Below are positions 43,737-50,779 of a stretch of DNA of 64,000 bases, one piece after another. The notes under the pieces were generated by a model that saw nothing but the letters and a program-made list of their open reading frames with translations, did no database searches and was not told the DNA's origin. The stretch is from RYN-230 sp963770535 (GTDB lineage Bacteria; Actinomycetota; Actinomycetes; Streptosporangiales; Streptosporangiaceae): assembly GCA_963770535.1 (NCBI GenBank), contig CAVYPZ010000003.1, forward strand, positions 1,612,001-1,676,000, read 5' to 3'. The translations under genes were made by a program, and so were the position numbers. Numbering within the stretch: position 1 is the first letter of the stretch; each line of letters opens with the position of its first letter.

Positions 43737-44587
43737 AAGTTGCCCCCCCTCTCTCGACCCCGCCACGCCTGGCGATGCGCGCGACATCGGCCACTTGCTT
43801 AGCTGGACCCTAGTTGTCCCTGGCCACCCAGGGAAGGCCTCCCGGTCCCCTTCTTGATCCGTACTGACTAAACGGCCGGACCTTACATTGACGATAGCAC
43901 TGTGCCGAGATGCCTTGAGATGGCTTCCAGATCCACGCTGGGGGCGGCGTCGCTGGGGTTCTGCTGGAAGTGTGGAGAGTTCGCTAATGCGGATCTTGTT
44001 CTGACTCCATTTCTCCCGTACCCCTGTGAGAGCGCCGGAGGGCAGGATCTGTCCAGGTGGAGCTCGGCCCAGTCCAGGTCGTTCCTCCTCGGGCCTGACG
44101 GCCCTGCGGGGCATCGGCACATTCTTGAAGGCGCGGGAGAACGGCAGGCACGTCAGGCCGCCTCTCTGGCCGCCAGGGCCTTCTCGCAGTTGACTGGGGA
44201 CATCATGTGGCAGGCCGTATGCCTGCGGGTGGTGTTGTCCGGGGGGCACAGGGCTACTTGACGGCCAGGTCACGATTCGGTTCACGGACGCCGAGTTGCA
44301 CTGGGAACTCAATCAGGACATGCGCCTGGCCAAGCTGGACACTACGATGACTCGCGACGCTGAGCAGGCCCTCGACCACACCGAGTCGCTCACGCGAGCA
44401 GCCGGATGGTGGTCCGGATGGTCGGCCTCGATCACGCGATCGCTTGGCTGGCCGTGCGACGGTGCACCGGGCGCTGCTCCGTCCTCACGGTCGGCCCGGA
44501 CGCCGGACCGCCGGACGCCAGCGTCGGGCGCGCCGCATCGCCAGCCCGCCCGCTTCCGGGGCAGCCTCTGCCAGCGTGTCCAGTTCG
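43737..44587. other. Upstream region of the cyclase operon and decayed sequence
   Basis: No convincing gene. The stretch 43,740-43,900 should contain the operon promoter; I cannot pick a clear -35/-10 pair. Plus-strand frames at 43.9-44.26 kb lack a ribosome-binding site and recognisable motifs. Composition changes towards GC-rich near 44.45 kb, where mobile-element debris begins. Confidence 0.4.
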
Positions 44588-44872
44588 GCCGGCGTCTCCC
44601 AGCGACGGTATGAGGGGCTGCGCGCCTACTTCGTTGACGAGACGCCCGCCGTCGGGGTCGCCGATTGGTTCGGCTACTGACCGCCAGCATGCACCAGATG
44701 GCCACGCTGCTGCGCGGGGGGAAGATGAGCCTGTTCACGGACCCCGGCCCGGCCCGAAGGGACCGCGCAAGGCCACCGGCGAACTGCGGTCGCGGGTGTT
44801 GGCGCTGCGATCGCCGACACAGCGTCGCCGAGATCGCCGCCGTGCTCACCGACGTTGGCTTCATCTGATGCT
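44588..44872 (+). mobile_element. Decayed transposase N-terminus
   Basis: Plus-strand pieces in shifting frames read GLRAYFVDETPAVGVADWFGY-stop, then TASMHQMATLLRGGKMSLFTD, then GPKGPRKATGELRSRVLAL and SVAEIAAVLTDVGF. This is the helix-turn-helix front half of a transposase common in actinomycetes (typically ...VAxRFGYTTASVHQMATLLR...). An internal stop and at least two frameshifts show it is inactive. No terminal inverted repeats found. Confidence 0.65.
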
Positions 44873-45158
44873 TGACACGGCCCGCCCGGGGAGGCTTCGT
44901 CGTGGTTCGCTCAGGCCAGCGAGAATCATCTCGACGTGGCGCGGTTCGCCCCCGGATCCGCCCCGGCCGGTACTGCCTGCTGCCCACTCCCGGCCAGCCT
45001 GACGTTCAGGCAGTGGCCTAGCTACCGTCTCGCACGCTCGCCTCCTGGCCAGGGGAGCCAATCACGGGAGCCTAGGCGACAGTCACCCCGGACAACCCCG
45101 AACAGTGCTGGACACGCCGCGTATCCTCTGACCTGGGCAAACAGTAGGTACGTCCTGT

Positions 45159-45479
45159 TCACGACACTGGGGGGGTATCTAGCACCTGGACGAACATCCG
45201 GGATCCGGCCGGGGCGATCTTCTGGTAGTCGGCCGCGGTGGCCTGGCCCTCAGGCGATCCGAGCGCGGTGTTCATGGCGCCCTGGTCGGCGAAGTACAGC
45301 TCCGCGATCCGGTAGAACGTCTGGCCGCCGCCGTCGAGGGCCGCGGTGAGCCGCCCGGCCTCGGCGCGCTGCAACCCCGGCACCGCGGCTACCAGCGGCA
45401 TGTGCACGCCGAGATAGTGCTCCTCGAATGCGGCCGGGTCATCGGGCTGGGTGTACAGGACTACGAGTTTGACCCTCAT
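45159..45479 (-). CDS. EthD-family protein with island-altered C-terminus
   Basis: A 106-residue ferredoxin-like fold protein: VKLVVLYTQPDDPAAFEEHYLGVHMPLVAAVPGL is the EthD signature (HYxxVHxPLxxxxPG), and YRIAELYFADQGAMNTALGSPEGQATAAD completes the domain. Function of most EthD proteins is unknown; some assist alkane or ether degradation. The last residues FVQVLD-TPPVS read through the right island repeat. The left repeat 7.5 kb away preserves FVQVLDD-stop, probably the ancestral end. Ancestrally this gene would have preceded the YCII and ECF42 genes on the same strand. Confidence 0.88.
   Translation of the reverse strand: MRVKLVVLYTQPDDPAAFEEHYLGVHMPLVAAVPGLQRAEAGRLTAALDGGGQTFYRIAELYFADQGAMNTALGSPEGQATAADYQKIAPAGSRMFVQVLDTPPVS
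45181..45194. repeat. Right 14-bp direct repeat bounding the accessory island
   Basis: AGCACCTGGACGAA, identical to 37676-37689, inside the EthD gene's 3' end. With one mismatch the match extends two bases further on the left. Confidence 0.72.
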
Positions 45480-45591
45480 TCCGGCACCGTACCTCCCTGC
45501 CGCCAGTCACGTCAGGCCGGACCCGGGCGCCCGGCCGACCGGGTGGCCGCTCCTGCCGCCGTCACCACGGCCGGCCTGGCTCTGGCGGCGG

Positions 45592-46026
45592 TCACGCCTG
45601 GAGATCGGCGGGGGCCACGCGAAGGCTGGCTGAGCGGGCCCCGGTGTGCAGGCGGCGATCCCAGACCGCCATGACCAGCCCAGGGTCGCCGATGGCCAGC
45701 GCGCTGGCGAGGTGGACGGCGTCCGGGCCGCGAAGCGCGTGCGACCGGGCCAGCTGGCCAGCGTGCCGTTCCACGGCCGCCGTGAGCTCGACAGTGCGGG
45801 TAGCCGCCCAGTACCCGTCCCACGCCTGCTCAGCGGCGCCGGTTTCCCGCTTGGTGAGATCGTGATTTCGCTCGGCGGCGGCCAGTGCGGCCCGGACCTC
45901 GGGGTAGGCCAGCCGGCCCGCCACGGCCGCGTCACACCCATCCCACAGTTCGGCTGCGAGGTCGCTCCCCGGTTCCTCGGTGAGCAGCTTCACGAACGCA
46001 CTGGAATCGAAATAGACCAGCGGCAC
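45592..46026 (-). CDS. vapC: PIN-domain toxin (VapC type)
   Basis: A 144-residue PIN-domain ribonuclease. Acidic site residues are seen in YFDSSAFVKLL (Asp7), PEVRAAL (Glu near 43), LRGPDAVHLASAL (Asp near 100) and AVWDRRLHTGA (Asp near 122). VapC toxins cleave tRNA or rRNA when freed from VapB. GTG start 3 bases after the antitoxin stop, so the pair is coupled. Confidence 0.9.
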   Translation of the reverse strand: MPLVYFDSSAFVKLLTEEPGSDLAAELWDGCDAAVAGRLAYPEVRAALAAAERNHDLTKRETGAAEQAWDGYWAATRTVELTAAVERHAGQLARSHALRGPDAVHLASALAIGDPGLVMAVWDRRLHTGARSASLRVAPADLQA

Positions 46027-46029
46027 TGG

Positions 46030-46293
46030 TCAGCGCCTGTCTTCGCTCACGATGCCCGACAGGGGGCGGCGCGGGCGCGGCCTGGGGCTCCCGGTTGCGA
46101 TCGGCCGCTGCGCGGAACCGGGCCGGCTGATCACTCCCTCGGCCGTCAGCCGCTCCAGTGCTGCCGTGCTGGCCAGGCCGAGCAGCCTGGCGACTGGCAC
46201 CCCCCGGTCGGTGATGATGATCTCGTGACCGCTGCTCGCCCGGTCAAGCCAGACGCTGAGATTGGCCCGCAGTTCGGTGATCGCAACATCCAT
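46030..46293 (-). CDS. Phd/YefM-type antitoxin
   Basis: An 87-residue antitoxin: MDVAITELRANLSVWLDRASSGHEIIITDRGVPVARLLG is the Phd/YefM DNA-binding domain with the ITDRGxPVARL signature. The C-terminal Arg/Pro-rich tail would wrap the toxin. ATG at 46293 lies six bases after TACACT on this strand (leaderless). Antitoxin gene precedes toxin, and the complex probably represses this promoter. Confidence 0.9.
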   Translation of the reverse strand: MDVAITELRANLSVWLDRASSGHEIIITDRGVPVARLLGLASTAALERLTAEGVISRPGSAQRPIATGSPRPRPRRPLSGIVSEDRR

Positions 46294-46299
46294 GGACCA

Positions 46300-46305
46300 A
46301 GTGTA
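46300..46305 (-). promoter_or_regulatory. -10 box of the antitoxin-toxin operon
   Basis: TACACT on the minus strand, six bases (TGGTCC) before the antitoxin ATG. Confidence 0.5.
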
Positions 46306-46378
46306 CACTCTGGCTAGCATCAATCTGTACGTTTCAGCGGCCGGCATGGAGCTGCCGCGCGCGGGTGACACCGGCGCC

Positions 46379-46429
46379 GCAACGAGGGACCAGGCGCGTG
46401 GCTGATGCCCCGCGCCTGGTCTTCGTTGC
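46379..46429 (-). terminator. Long hairpin after the beta-propeller gene
   Basis: Arms of about 19-20 bases (GCAACGA-GGGACCAGGCGCG with CGCGCCTGGTCTTCGTTGC) pair almost throughout around a 12-base loop, about 55 bases beyond the stop codon of the propeller gene. It is the strongest stem in this region. Confidence 0.7.
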
Positions 46430-46482
46430 GGAGAAGTAGCGTGCGGGCGGGCGGGCCCGCAGCCGGCCGCCGGCCTGGGCGG

Positions 46483-47568
46483 CTACCCGGCGGCGCCGTA
46501 AGCCCAGATGGTCGCGTTGCCGCTGCCATCGGGCTGGACTGCGCCGCCCGCGGCCCACACCGAGGTGGTGCCGGGAATCAGGGCGAACGACAGGAGCGGG
46601 GTCTCGGTGCCGAACAGATGCCGGGACCAGGTGCCGGCCTGGCTGTAGTGCAGCGCGTAGGAGGCGTTGGTGCTCACCTTGTCCCCGGTGATCCAGACGC
46701 CGCCGTGGCCGTCGCCGGCCACGTCCCCGGCCGACACTGACCAGGGGATGGCGATCGTCTGCCACTGCTGGCCGTCGTAGTGCAGGAGTTCGGGCTCGGA
46801 CCCGTCCATGGCCGAGACCCAGATGTCCGTGTCGGACTCGGCCAGGATGCCGTTGAACTGCAGCCCGGCCAGCGCCGGGTCGCTGACCTGCGCCCAGGCC
46901 GAGCCGTTGTAGTGCACGATGGTGTCCTGCGGCGCGGAGGACGCGCCGATGGCCCACATATCCGTGGCGGACACCGCGCTGGCCTCGGTGATCCCGCCCG
47001 CGACCCCGGTGACCTGGGTCCACGTCGTGCCGTGCAGGTGCCAGGTGCCCAGGCCGGGGCCAGAGCCCCCGGCGCCGAACACCCAGACGTTCTTGGCGCT
47101 GAACGCGGTGACCCCGGTCAGCTGCAGCGGGATGCCGCCCGGTGCCCACTGCCTGGCCACGGTCCACGCCGTGCCGTCCCAGTGCAGGACGTACTCGCCG
47201 AGGTGGCTCACCGCCCAGATGTCGCCGGGGCCCGGGGCGCTGGCGGCCTCGATGGAGTCGGTCAGGCCCCCCGGCAGGGCGGCGTTCTGCCAGGCCGTGC
47301 CGTTCCACTGCTCGGCCACCGGGGTGCCCGCGGTGGCCCCGCTGATGTCGGAGCCCCCGAAGGCCCACGCGTCTGCCCGGGACGGGGCCACCACGGAGGT
47401 CAGGCCGCTGAACGTGTTCGCGCCCCCGTAGTGCTGGCTGGACACGACCCGCCAGCCGGTGGCGGAGGCCGCCTGGGCGGGCAGGCCCGCGCCGACGGCG
47501 AGGGCCGCGGCCGCGAGCCCTGATCCGATGACGGCCCGGGCCCGGTGTGCTCGATTCATGTTCCGCAT
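46483..47568 (-). CDS. Secreted beta-propeller-like protein
   Basis: A 361-residue protein with an N-terminal signal (RARAVIGSGLAAAALAVGAGLPAQAASA, cleavage after AQA). About six or seven repeats of ~45 residues follow, each with a W-containing motif such as ADAWAFGGS, GDIWAVSHLG, KNVWVFGAGG, TDMWAIGASS, TDIWVSAMDG, GGVWITGDK and SVWAAGG, and a paired WNGTAW/WDGTAW/YNGSAW strand. This repeat pattern is that of a propeller (kelch/tectonin-like). No catalytic residues are evident; an extracellular binding role is likely. The ATG at 47559 is an alternative start. Confidence 0.8.
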   Translation of the reverse strand: MRNMNRAHRARAVIGSGLAAAALAVGAGLPAQAASATGWRVVSSQHYGGANTFSGLTSVVAPSRADAWAFGGSDISGATAGTPVAEQWNGTAWQNAALPGGLTDSIEAASAPGPGDIWAVSHLGEYVLHWDGTAWTVARQWAPGGIPLQLTGVTAFSAKNVWVFGAGGSGPGLGTWHLHGTTWTQVTGVAGGITEASAVSATDMWAIGASSAPQDTIVHYNGSAWAQVSDPALAGLQFNGILAESDTDIWVSAMDGSEPELLHYDGQQWQTIAIPWSVSAGDVAGDGHGGVWITGDKVSTNASYALHYSQAGTWSRHLFGTETPLLSFALIPGTTSVWAAGGAVQPDGSGNATIWAYGAAG

Positions 47569-47585
47569 CTCCCCGTCAGCTTGAC

Positions 47586-47615
47586 CGCAGCCCGGCCGTT
47601 ATGGCCGGGCCGCAG
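47586..47615 (-). terminator. Hairpin after the DAHP synthase gene
   Basis: GCCCGGCC-GTTAT-GGCCGGGC with flanking GCAG/CTGC pairing, about 85 bases beyond the aroF stop and before the next gene on the same strand. No T-tract. Confidence 0.6.
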
Positions 47616-47699
47616 TCAGCTTAGACCCGCGGGTATCGGCTGAGAATGGCGGATAGAATGGCGGATGGAATGGCTCCTGGTTATGGGGTGGAGCCTGTG

Positions 47700-48788
47700 C
47701 TAGCCGACCGGTGCGGGCTCGGCGGCACGGCCGCCGGCGGCGCGGCTGCCGGCGGGGCTGACCTTGCGCGGCGGGGTCAGCGTCCGGCCCATCAGCGGGG
47801 ACAGGTGCGCGGCGACGCTGGCCAGCTCGCGGATGTCGGAGTCGAGCAGGGCCTGGTCGCCGTCGCACAGCGCCGTCTCCGGCTCGGGGTGCACGTCCAC
47901 GATGATGCCGTCCGCGCCGACCGCGATCGCCGCCCGGGTGAGCGGCAGTACCAGGTCGCGGCGGCCGCCCGAGTGTGACGGGTCAACGATGACCGGCAGG
48001 TGGCTGAGCCGCTGGGCCACCGGGACCGCGCTGATGTCCAGCGTGTTGCGGGTCGCGGTCTCGAACGTGCGGATGCCCCGCTCGCACAGCACGATGTCGA
48101 GATTGCCGCGCTGGGCGATGTACTCGGCGGCCATCAGCCACTCCTCAACGGTGGCGCTGAAGCCCCGCTTGAGCAGCACAGGCTTACGGGCCTCGCCGAC
48201 TGCCTGCAGCAACGCGAAGTTCTGCATGTTCCTGGTGCCCACCTGGAGCATGTCGGCGTAGGAGGAGACCAGGTTGACGCTGCGCGGGTCGATGACCTCG
48301 GTCACCACCGGCAGGCCGGTCTCCTCGCGCACGTCGGCCAGGATCTTCAGCCCCTCCTCGCCCAGGCCCTGGTACGCGTACGGCGAGGTCCGCGGCTTGA
48401 ACGCGCCGCCGCGCAGCAGCGAGGCGCCGGCCGCCTTGGCCATCCGGGCCGCGGTCAGGGTCTGCTCGGAGGTCTCGACCGCGCACGGGCCGGCGATCAC
48501 CGTCATGGTGTCCGGCCCTATCGGCACGCCGCCAACCTGGACGACCGACCGGTGCGGGTGATGCTCCCGGCTGACCAGCTTGTAGGGCACGGAGATCCGG
48601 ACCACGTCCAGCACCCCCGGCCTGCTCCTCAGGTTCAGCGAGCCGAACTGGTCCACGTCACCGACCAGGCCGACGATCGTGCGCGAGACCCCGCGGGTCA
48701 CGAACGCCTCGCCGCCCGCATCGCGCACCACATCGACGATTCCGTCCACGTCCGCCTGCGTGGCCTCGGGGGTCATGACCACAACCAT
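47700..48788 (-). CDS. aroF: 3-deoxy-7-phosphoheptulonate (DAHP) synthase, type I-beta with regulatory domain
   Basis: A 362-residue first enzyme of the shikimate pathway (PEP plus erythrose-4-phosphate). Residues ~1-70 form the ferredoxin-like regulatory domain (MVVVMTPEATQADVDGIVDVV). The catalytic barrel has MTVIAGPCAVET near 96, LRGGAFKPRTSPYAYQGL near 125, LLKRGFSATVEEWL near 207, CERGIRTFE near 236, and HLPVIVDPSHSGG near 265 (metal His). This is the TIM-barrel type I-beta, not the type II enzyme found at the corresponding mycobacterial position (Rv2178c). ATG at 48788 after AGAGGA. Controlled by an attenuator upstream. Confidence 0.94.
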   Translation of the reverse strand: MVVVMTPEATQADVDGIVDVVRDAGGEAFVTRGVSRTIVGLVGDVDQFGSLNLRSRPGVLDVVRISVPYKLVSREHHPHRSVVQVGGVPIGPDTMTVIAGPCAVETSEQTLTAARMAKAAGASLLRGGAFKPRTSPYAYQGLGEEGLKILADVREETGLPVVTEVIDPRSVNLVSSYADMLQVGTRNMQNFALLQAVGEARKPVLLKRGFSATVEEWLMAAEYIAQRGNLDIVLCERGIRTFETATRNTLDISAVPVAQRLSHLPVIVDPSHSGGRRDLVLPLTRAAIAVGADGIIVDVHPEPETALCDGDQALLDSDIRELASVAAHLSPLMGRTLTPPRKVSPAGSRAAGGRAAEPAPVG

Positions 48789-48860
48789 GGGGTCCTCTTC
48801 TCTCGGTGCCGCGGCGGTGCCGTGGCGGCTGGTGGGGCCGGGCGGGGGGCCGTTCACGCA

Positions 48861-48889
48861 AAAGCCCCGGGCCTGCGGCCCGGGGCTTT
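48861..48889 (-). terminator. Attenuator terminator in the aroF leader
   Basis: Perfect 13-bp arms AAAGCCCCGGGCC / GGCCCGGGGCTTT with a 3-base loop. On the transcribed strand a TTTT run follows. It lies 16 bases after the leader peptide stop and 72 bases before aroF, the position of a classical attenuator. Confidence 0.88.
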
Positions 48890-48905
48890 CGGAGGTTCGC
48901 TCGCG

Positions 48906-48980
48906 TCAGCGCAGAGTCTGGCGGGCGACCGTCCGATTGCCGGGCCGGTAGCCATACCAGAACCAAAACTGCTCGCGCAT
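48906..48980 (-). CDS. Aromatic leader peptide of aroF (24 residues)
   Basis: ATG at 48980 reads MREQ then FWFWYGY and continues ...RPGNRTVARQTLR to a stop at 48906. Six of seven consecutive residues are Phe, Trp or Tyr, so ribosome stalling would report on all three aromatic amino acids, the end products of the pathway. The attenuator hairpin follows directly. Too small for usual gene finding; the position and codon content make it convincing. Confidence 0.88.
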   Translation of the reverse strand: MREQFWFWYGYRPGNRTVARQTLR

Positions 48981-49080
48981 GACACATAGCGTAGCGCATC
49001 GGCCCAGGGCGGGGGGGCCGGGTAGCGGGTTTCACCCGCGTGCGATGGTAGAAGCCGCGAAGCACCCAGGAGGGCAGGGA

Positions 49081-49824
49081 ATGGGTCAGCCGGACGGCGG
49101 CCGGGCAGGGCTGGGCCATGAGGCCCCGGGGTATCAGTGCCCGGGTCAGCAGGCCCCGGGGTATCAGGGCCGGGGTCGGCAGGCTCAGGATCAGGGGGGG
49201 CCGCAGTCACTCGTGAGCCAGGTGCTCGCCAGCGCGGCTGCCCAGACCCGGGCCAGCCAGGATCTGCCGCCGGGCCAGGTGATACGGCGGGACTGGCCGG
49301 CGCAGCACTACGGCCGGGTGCCCAGGTTCCGCCCGGACACCTGGACCTTCACGGTGATGGGCGCCACCGAGTCCGGCGCGGAGCACCGCTGGGACTGGGC
49401 CGGGATCACCCGGCTGCCGCGGTGTGCCGTCACCGCGGACCTGCACTGCGTGACCAAATGCACGATCCCGGGGATCGCCTGGGAGGGCATTCCGGCGGCG
49501 GAGGTGCTGTCCGTGGCGCCGCCGGCGGGCGCGGTCACGCACGTGATGGTGTGGGCCGAGTACGGTTACAGCGCCAATCTCGGCATCGCCGACTTCGTGG
49601 CCGGCACCACGCTGTTCGCGACCGCGGTGGCCGGGATCCCGCTGACCCCGGAGCACGGCCACCCGATCCGGCTGGTGGTGCCGCACCTGTACGGCTGGAA
49701 GAGCGTGAAGTGGGTTCGGGCGGTGGAGTACCTCACCGAGAACCGGCGTGGTTTCTGGGAGGAACGCGGCTACCACAACTCCGCTGACCCCTGGCACGAG
49801 CAGCGCTTCTCCCACCAGGAATAG
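49081..49824 (+). CDS. Molybdopterin-dependent oxidoreductase (sulfite-oxidase-fold domain)
   Basis: A 247-residue protein. Residues ~1-60 are a low-complexity APGYQ/GQQ-rich stretch. The rest is a minimal sulfite-oxidase-like domain: RFRPDTWTFTVMGATE, the molybdenum ligand Cys in ADLHCVTKCTIPG near residue 123, HVMVWAEYGYSANLGIADF near 158, and GHPIRLVVPHLYGWKSVKWVRAVEYL near 200. No export signal is seen, unlike YedY/MsrP. Substrate unknown. ATG at 49081 follows AGGAGGG. Confidence 0.85.
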   Translation: MGQPDGGRAGLGHEAPGYQCPGQQAPGYQGRGRQAQDQGGPQSLVSQVLASAAAQTRASQDLPPGQVIRRDWPAQHYGRVPRFRPDTWTFTVMGATESGAEHRWDWAGITRLPRCAVTADLHCVTKCTIPGIAWEGIPAAEVLSVAPPAGAVTHVMVWAEYGYSANLGIADFVAGTTLFATAVAGIPLTPEHGHPIRLVVPHLYGWKSVKWVRAVEYLTENRRGFWEERGYHNSADPWHEQRFSHQE

Positions 49825-49868
49825 CCGCGCCGGCGGCTCAGTGACGAACGTGGTGCCCGCCGCGGCGG

Positions 49869-50753
49869 TCAGGATGCACCGCGCTCCCGGCTCAGGGTGG
49901 CGATGTCGGCGGCGTGGGCCTGCCTGGGGCCGGGCGTCTCGATCACGAACGGGACGCCGGCGGCCGCGGGGTGGCGCAGGAGCACGCCAAAGGGCGGGGC
50001 GCCTATCTGCCCCGCACCGATGTTCTGGTGCCGGTCGCGGCGCGAGCCGCACGCGTCCCTGGAGTCGTTGGCGTGCACCAGCCCGAGCCGGCTGGCCCCG
50101 CCCAGGACCCCGGCGAGCTCATCCATGACCGCGGCCGCGCCGCCCGGGGCGGCGAGGTCGGCGCCGGCCGCGAACACGTGGCAGGTGTCCAGGCATACCC
50201 TGGCGCGCGGGTGCCAGCCGAGCATCTCGAGGTAGGGCCCCAGTTCCGCCACGCGGGTGCAGAGCAGCTGGCCCTGTCCCGCCATCGGCTCCAGCAGCAG
50301 GTCCGGGCCGTCGGCCGGGATCGAGTCCAGCACCGGCAGCAGGCACTCCCGCGCGTAGAGCATGCCCTTGTCCCGGTCGCCGCCTGCCGCCGAGCCGGTG
50401 TGCACCACGACGCCGCGGGCCCCGATGGCCCGGCCCTGGTCCAGGCAGTGGCGCACCGAGGTCACGGAGCGCTCGCGGATTACCGGGTCCGCCGAGCCGA
50501 CGTTGACCAGGTATGGCGCATGCACGAAAACCGGCAGGCCCGCCCCGGCCAGCAGGTCCCGGATCCCTCCCGCCCCGCGGGCCCGGGCCGCCGCGCCATT
50601 GGCCGGCAGCGACCATGAACGGGGGTTGGACACGAACACCTGGATCGCCTCGGCGCCGATGTCGCCGGCGTAGCGCAGCCCGGCCGCGAAGCCGCCGGAC
50701 ACGGGGACGTGCGCCCCGATCCTGGGCCGCGGCCAGGAACGGGACTCAGCCAC
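49869..50753 (-). CDS. nfo: Endonuclease IV (AP endonuclease)
   Basis: A 294-residue TIM-barrel DNA repair enzyme that cuts 5' to abasic sites using three zinc ions. RIGAHVPVSGGFAAGLRYAGDIGAEAIQVF opens the barrel, FVHAPYLVNVGS near 85, VVHTGSAAG near 125, LLLEPMAGQGQLLC near 155, VCLDTCHVFAAG near 190 and LVHANDSRDACGSRRDRHQNIGAGQIG near 230 carry the metal ligands. GTG at 50753 is the first start before the domain; longer open sequence upstream belongs to the antisense of the membrane protein gene. Confidence 0.94.
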   Translation of the reverse strand: MAESRSWPRPRIGAHVPVSGGFAAGLRYAGDIGAEAIQVFVSNPRSWSLPANGAAARARGAGGIRDLLAGAGLPVFVHAPYLVNVGSADPVIRERSVTSVRHCLDQGRAIGARGVVVHTGSAAGGDRDKGMLYARECLLPVLDSIPADGPDLLLEPMAGQGQLLCTRVAELGPYLEMLGWHPRARVCLDTCHVFAAGADLAAPGGAAAVMDELAGVLGGASRLGLVHANDSRDACGSRRDRHQNIGAGQIGAPPFGVLLRHPAAAGVPFVIETPGPRQAHAADIATLSRERGAS

Positions 50754-50779
50754 GGCCTGTGCGGGCGGGCAGGGCGCCG

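Noticed and set aside
43902..44261. 119-codon plus-strand frame in the island
   Set aside because: No ribosome-binding site, no recognisable motif, and it is antisense to the operon's upstream region; kept only as unexplained sequence.
43787..44312. Longer N-terminus for the cyclase fusion protein
   Set aside because: The extra residues upstream of 43787 are low-complexity, without a ribosome-binding site, and precede the conserved domain start by over 175 residues.
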